In this document: one piece after another, positions 58,307 through 60,614 of the stretch
How the letters are laid out: each line of letters opens with the position of its first letter
Position numbering within the stretch: position 1 is the stretch's first letter
Source: Marichromatium gracile
Lineage (GTDB): Bacteria > Pseudomonadota > Gammaproteobacteria > Chromatiales > Chromatiaceae
Assembly (NCBI RefSeq): GCF_004343155.1
Contig: NZ_SMDC01000017.1
Span: 1 to 60,614 of the forward strand
Reading direction: 5' to 3'
Length of the DNA: 60,614 nt
Translations under genes and position numbers: made by a program
The notes under the pieces: generated by a model
Told to the model about the DNA's origin: nothing
The model's input: only the letters and a program-made list of their open reading frames with translations
Databases searched by the model: none

Positions 58307-59469
58307 TGCGTGACACCCTGTTGAGTTCCGATGATCTGTGGTGAAACGTCGAGAGAGTCCAGCAGTTCACTACGTATGGAGGGCCATCGAGCTGCAAAAA
58401 TCTCTTCGCCGATGCGGTCGTATGCGGCTTGGGCGCGCTGTTTCCGGTTCATGCCTGGAAGAGTTTGCAGTCCTTCTCGCCATCTTTCTTTGCATGGGCA
58501 GTCTATCCTGACCAGCGATTCGATATATGCGTAGTCGTTGGTTTCAGAGAATCCGTACAACTGCCCGATTACAGCATCGCGGCACTGTGGGCAAGTGGTC
58601 GGTGACTCGGTAATGTTGAAGGCCCCGTAATCCGTGAACCAGGCGATTTCTCCGCGTGTGGCGGCGGTATCTTTTCCAAGTAGCCACAACACTTCGATCA
58701 GAGACCATAGGGAGGGTGGACTGTAAAAGCCATGATCATGCAGCCAAGCCACCTGGGTCCAACGCTTAACATGGCAGGGGAACAGGCAGAATTCCTTAGC
58801 TCCGGCACCGAGTGCCCACCGGACGCTGGCGACGGCGTCGTCAATGGCCTCCCGTTCGTGCAGGAAGGGGGCACCAACTAACACATTGGCCACGCCCGTA
58901 ACGCCGTGCACATGCAGTATCTGCATTGCCGCCACGAAAGAGGCGGGATCAAGCGCTTTGTTGAGCGCGTAGCGGGATACCCAGGGATCGGCTGATTCCA
59001 GCCCGCAATAGACCTTGAGGCAGCGGTCGGGAAGCGCCGCCCGGCAGGCGCACAGAGCGTCTTCCGTCACCGTTTCCGCACGGGTTTCAAAAGCGATGGC
59101 GGGATAGCCCGTCTCCGCGACCGCGGCCAGAATGCCCGCCCGTGCCTCGACCGGAACCTCCCATGGGTCGAGGAAGCTTCCGGAGGGCGAGATTAGCAGG
59201 CAGCTCAATCCGGCTGGAAGCTCGGCTAACCCTTGCCGCACGCCGTCGACGATGCTCTTGGCATCGACCGAGGGACCTGAGCTATAGTCGCACATGGTGC
59301 ACCCGCCCTGAGCATCATGCCGACAGCCGCGCGTATGGAAGAAGAGCGCCGCTTCGTCCTTGCCGAAGCGCTTTCCGGCTCGGATGAAGAATCTTTGGCT
59401 CTCCCAAAAGTGCTCGCGCCTTTTTTTCATGCGCCTGCCAAGCTTAGCTATTACGTCTGACGCGTCCAT
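58303..59469 (-). CDS. Radical SAM protein, RaSEA-like (first gene)
   Basis: Encodes 388 aa from ATG 59469 (GAGGAAGAG upstream; ATG 59502 also open). The cluster motif is TRGCRHDAQGGCTMCDYSSG (C-x7-C-x2-C). RaSEA-like core: KVYCGLESADPWVSRYALNK, VANVLVGAPFLHEREAIDDA, LFPCHVKRWTQVAWLHDHGF and YSPPSLWSLIEVL. C-terminal CPQC ... CPC pairs (TTCPQCRDAVIGQ, RIDCPCKERW) as in archaeal RaSEA. RaSEA makes archaeosine in archaeal tRNA with ArcS; no tgt, arcS or queuosine gene is in view, so the substrate is open. Confidence 0.82.
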   Translation of the reverse strand: MDASDVIAKLGRRMKKRREHFWESQRFFIRAGKRFGKDEAALFFHTRGCRHDAQGGCTMCDYSSGPSVDAKSIVDGVRQGLAELPAGLSCLLISPSGSFLDPWEVPVEARAGILAAVAETGYPAIAFETRAETVTEDALCACRAALPDRCLKVYCGLESADPWVSRYALNKALDPASFVAAMQILHVHGVTGVANVLVGAPFLHEREAIDDAVASVRWALGAGAKEFCLFPCHVKRWTQVAWLHDHGFYSPPSLWSLIEVLWLLGKDTAATRGEIAWFTDYGAFNITESPTTCPQCRDAVIGQLYGFSETNDYAYIESLVRIDCPCKERWREGLQTLPGMNRKQRAQAAYDRIGEEIFAARWPSIRSELLDSLDVSPQIIGTQQGVTQ

Positions 59470-59528
59470 CTGCCGCTCTTCCTCTATGAATTCGCCCCGC
59501 ATCGCCGTAACCGGTTCAAGTAATTTTT

Positions 59529-59641
59529 ACGTCCCGTGCGATCATATTCCCCGTCGAAGTTATTATTTAATTCCGAACCCGCGAGGTGCTTGAGCTTTTG
59601 ATTCAGGAAGCCACCGCCCGCGCAACAGTCCACAGCCCGGG
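59529..59641 (-). repeat. Right inverted repeat of the radical-SAM cassette
   Basis: Complement of 56933-57044. The short frame here reads VDCCAGGGFLNQKLKHLAGS, on the strand and just upstream of the first radical-SAM gene, ending at 59484. It could include the operon promoter (GGGAATATGATC near its inner end). Confidence 0.8.
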
Positions 59642-59654
59642 AGTCTGATCGTCG

Positions 59655-60469
59655 ATGGAGATCCGTTTGCACAAGAATGCCCGCACCACCCCGGCGATTC
59701 GTCGTGAGCTGCAGGCCTCAACGTTGCCGACCAAGGTCTTGGCCGCGCAGTACAACCTCTCACCCCTGGCGGTGCGCAAGTGGCGTCGGCGCGATGGCGT
59801 TGAGGACGCCTCGCACCGCCCGCACCGACTATCGACGATGCGCTCACCGGCGCAGGAAGCCCTCGTGGTGGCGCTGCGTGAGACGCTGTTGCTGCCGCTC
59901 GATGACCTGTTGGTGGTGCCCCGTGAGTTCATCCACCCTAAGGCCTTGCACTCGGCGCTCGATCATTGCTTGCGCCGCCACGGCGTCTCCAACCTCAAGA
60001 CCCTGATCCAACAGGAGGCCGACGCCGCGAAGCGCCCGGTCAAGTCGTTCAAGGACTACGAACCGGGGCCGGACAGCATCGCTTCGATCAGGTCTGTGCC
60101 CAGCACGCCATCGAGCATCGTCTGATCAAACCCCGAACACCGCAGACCAACGGTCTGGTCGAGCGCTTCAACGGACGCATCGCCGAGGTGCTGGCCACCA
60201 CACGCTTCGACTCCGCCCTGAGTCTGGAGCAGACTATCACTCGCTATGTCCAGGTCTACAACCAGCACATCCTCCAGAAAGCGCTCGGGCACATCGCCCC
60301 GATTCAAGTGCTCAAGGAGTGGGCGCAGAAACGACCAGAGCTGTTCAATAAGCGGGTTTTTACAATCTCAGGGGACTTGACACTTAGAGGCTCTATCAAA
60401 AAGCTCTACGCCCACTCCAAGGCACTCCAGCAAATGAGTGCGAGTCCCAGGAAGAGAAACGCCTCGTGA
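59655..60469 (+). pseudogene. IS481-type transposase with internal deletion
   Basis: The first frame (59655-60125) gives the N-terminal HTH (MEIRLHKNARTTPAIRRELQ, NLSPLAVRKWRRRDGV) up to KSFKDYEPG. The sequence then jumps to the C-terminal part in another frame (FDQVCAQHAIEHRLIKPRTP, TNGLVERFNGRIAEVL), so most of the DDE core including two catalytic acids is missing. Non-functional. Confidence 0.85.
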
Positions 60470-60612
60470 ATATCGGCCCTGCGCTCAAAGCGCACCCGCA
60501 GTCGACGGAACTGATGCAACCACGCCAGCGAGCGTTCGACGACCCAGCGGGTCGTTCCCAGGCCGCTGCCGTGTGGAGTGTTGCGTCGCGCGAGCTGCGG
60601 TTGGATGTTGCG
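60406..60612 (-). CDS. IS5-family transposase, C-terminal end (cut by window edge)
   Basis: 68 codons visible to stop TAG at 60406-60408: LARRNTPHGSGLGTTRWVVE, RSLAWLHQFRRLRVRFERRA, then DIHEAFLFLGLALICWSALE. This is the IS5/IS1031-type C-terminus with the catalytic Glu region (RWVVERSLAWL). GAGGCTCTATCAAAAAGC at 60387-60404 is probably the IS end. Confidence 0.85.
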   Translation of the reverse strand, partial: RNIQPQLARRNTPHGSGLGTTRWVVERSLAWLHQFRRLRVRFERRADIHEAFLFLGLALICWSALEWA

Positions 60613-60614
60613 CG

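Overview
This is a GC-rich gammaproteobacterial chromosome segment, most likely from a purple sulfur bacterium of the Chromatiaceae. The clues are a RuBisCO-like protein, a glycolate oxidase subunit, a glycerate kinase, a complex-I-type NDUFA9-like reductase and high GC coding use. It falls into three parts.

1) Host chromosome, 1-15200. A transposase tail is followed by a split transketolase (268-2219), a GNAT acetyltransferase and a type IV RuBisCO-like protein. Next come a Wzz/GumC-like membrane protein with an unexpected recombinase-like C-terminal domain, an EamA transporter, a small S30AE-like protein and an NDUFA9-like oxidoreductase. A minus-strand block follows with glycerate kinase, TsaB, a PfkB kinase, RNase T2 and GlcD, and the part ends at tRNA-Thr(UGU).

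2) A complete-looking 40.5 kb prophage, 15151-55673, integrated into the 3' end of tRNA-Thr. A 53-bp perfect direct repeat forms attL and attR. Its early half is lambda-like: integrase, excisionase, a minus-strand recombination operon (RdgC fused to an FtsK-gamma domain, an unknown recombination protein, a PD-(D/E)XK exonuclease and a chain of tiny genes), a CI/Cro switch with TAGC-N4-GCTA operators, a CII-like protein, O/P-like replication proteins with iterons inside the O-like gene, SSB, RusA and a Mor-like activator. The late half has lysis genes, a terminase, a Mu-like head module (gp29 portal, MuF, gpG, gp32-type protease, gp36, gp37), a non-contractile tail module and an unusual tail-tip region with a seven-bladed WD40-like propeller. 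A 20-bp sequence recurs before the lysis, head and tape-measure genes and may be a shared late control site. Between the tail genes sits cargo: a HTH/Sel1 protein, three 33-bp-spaced dyads, a type IV pilin gene, an immI/Icd-like leader with an antirepressor, and a DinD-like gene.

3) A mobile-element patch, 55674-60614. It holds an IS3-family element, then a 2.7 kb cassette with two overlapping radical-SAM genes resembling the archaeal archaeosine enzyme RaSEA. About 112-bp inverted repeats bound this cassette. An internally deleted IS481-type transposase and the end of an IS5-type element follow. The lower GC and the repeat boundaries suggest recent transfer.

The strongest candidates for something undescribed are the RaSEA-like pair in its inverted-repeat cassette, the RdgC-FtsK-gamma fusion, the HicA-HicB single-chain fusion inside the phage control region, and the pilin cargo with its triple-dyad control region. 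All function calls come from reading motifs; no database search was run.
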